A stretch of DNA of 5,447 nt, taken from contig JAITMT010000173.1 of assembly GCA_031277235.1 (NCBI GenBank), positions 1 through 5,447 on the forward strand. Reading direction: 5' to 3'. How positions within the stretch are numbered: position 1 is the first letter of the stretch; every line of letters starts with the position of its first letter. The translations under genes and the position numbers were made by a program. The notes beneath the pieces were generated by a model. It was given only the letters and a program-made list of their open reading frames with translations, made no database searches and had not been told where the DNA came from. Origin of the DNA: Tannerella sp. Lineage in GTDB: Bacteria > Bacteroidota > Bacteroidia > Bacteroidales > Tannerellaceae. Below, piece by piece: positions 5,431 to 5,447 of the stretch.

Positions 5431-5447
5431 ATGGAAAATACAATATT
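5431..5447 (+). CDS. Start of a downstream gene, cut by the window end
   Basis: An ATG at 5431 opens a frame (MENTI) that stays open to the window edge, 68 bases after the isomerase stop. An in-frame TAA lies at 5419-5421, so this is the first ATG of its frame. AATCAGGGA lies just upstream. The same-strand position suggests co-transcription with the isomerase; a sugar transporter or another pathway enzyme would be natural, but five codons do not identify it. Confidence 0.35.

Noticed and set aside
4574..5443. Minus-strand open frame of 289 codons opposite the isomerase
   Set aside because: It is antisense to the conserved C-terminal half of the isomerase, and its product shows no coherent motif.
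1..5447. CRISPR array, tRNA or rRNA gene, insertion sequence, phage or defence genes
   Set aside because: No regularly spaced long repeats, no cloverleaf or rRNA-like sequence, no transposase or integrase motifs; the window is sugar catabolism.

Overview
This window looks like a piece of a Bacteroidales (Bacteroidetes) genome. The -7 box TACCTTTG (consensus TAnnTTTG) sits about 35 bases ahead of the last complete gene. Start codons are preceded by A-rich leaders rather than Shine-Dalgarno sequences. Coding DNA looks close to balanced in GC by eye, while the spacers are clearly AT-rich. All convincing genes lie on the + strand.

Layout: positions 1-149 are non-coding or the tail of an upstream gene, and carry a GCTCA-containing repeat flanked by inverted arms. 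Positions 150-3423 are a tight three-gene operon joined by two ATGA overlaps: the N-terminal half of a split transketolase, its C-terminal half, and an FGGY sugar kinase built on a glycerol-kinase scaffold. Positions 3424-3940 are a 517-base AT-rich spacer dense in palindromes and repeats, ending in a promoter. Positions 3941-5362 encode a protein of the L-fucose/L-arabinose isomerase-like family. After an imperfect hairpin, a further reading frame probably starts at 5431 and leaves the window.

Together the genes read as aldose isomerase, ketose kinase and a dedicated split transketolase. That would isomerise a sugar, phosphorylate the ketose, and transfer a two-carbon unit into the pentose phosphate pool. 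The closest known fit is the non-oxidative D-apiose pathway (D-apiose to apulose, to apulose 4-phosphate, then a two-subunit transketolase giving DHAP and xylulose 5-phosphate). Two observations support a non-standard substrate. The kinase has lost two glycerol-contacting residues of E. coli GlpK. The transketolase C-terminal subunit carries Leu where classical transketolases carry the acceptor-reading Asp (D469 in E. coli TktA). The apiose assignment is inference. A sulfosugar transketolase route or another pentose/branched sugar remains possible, and if the assignment is right the pathway itself is already known.
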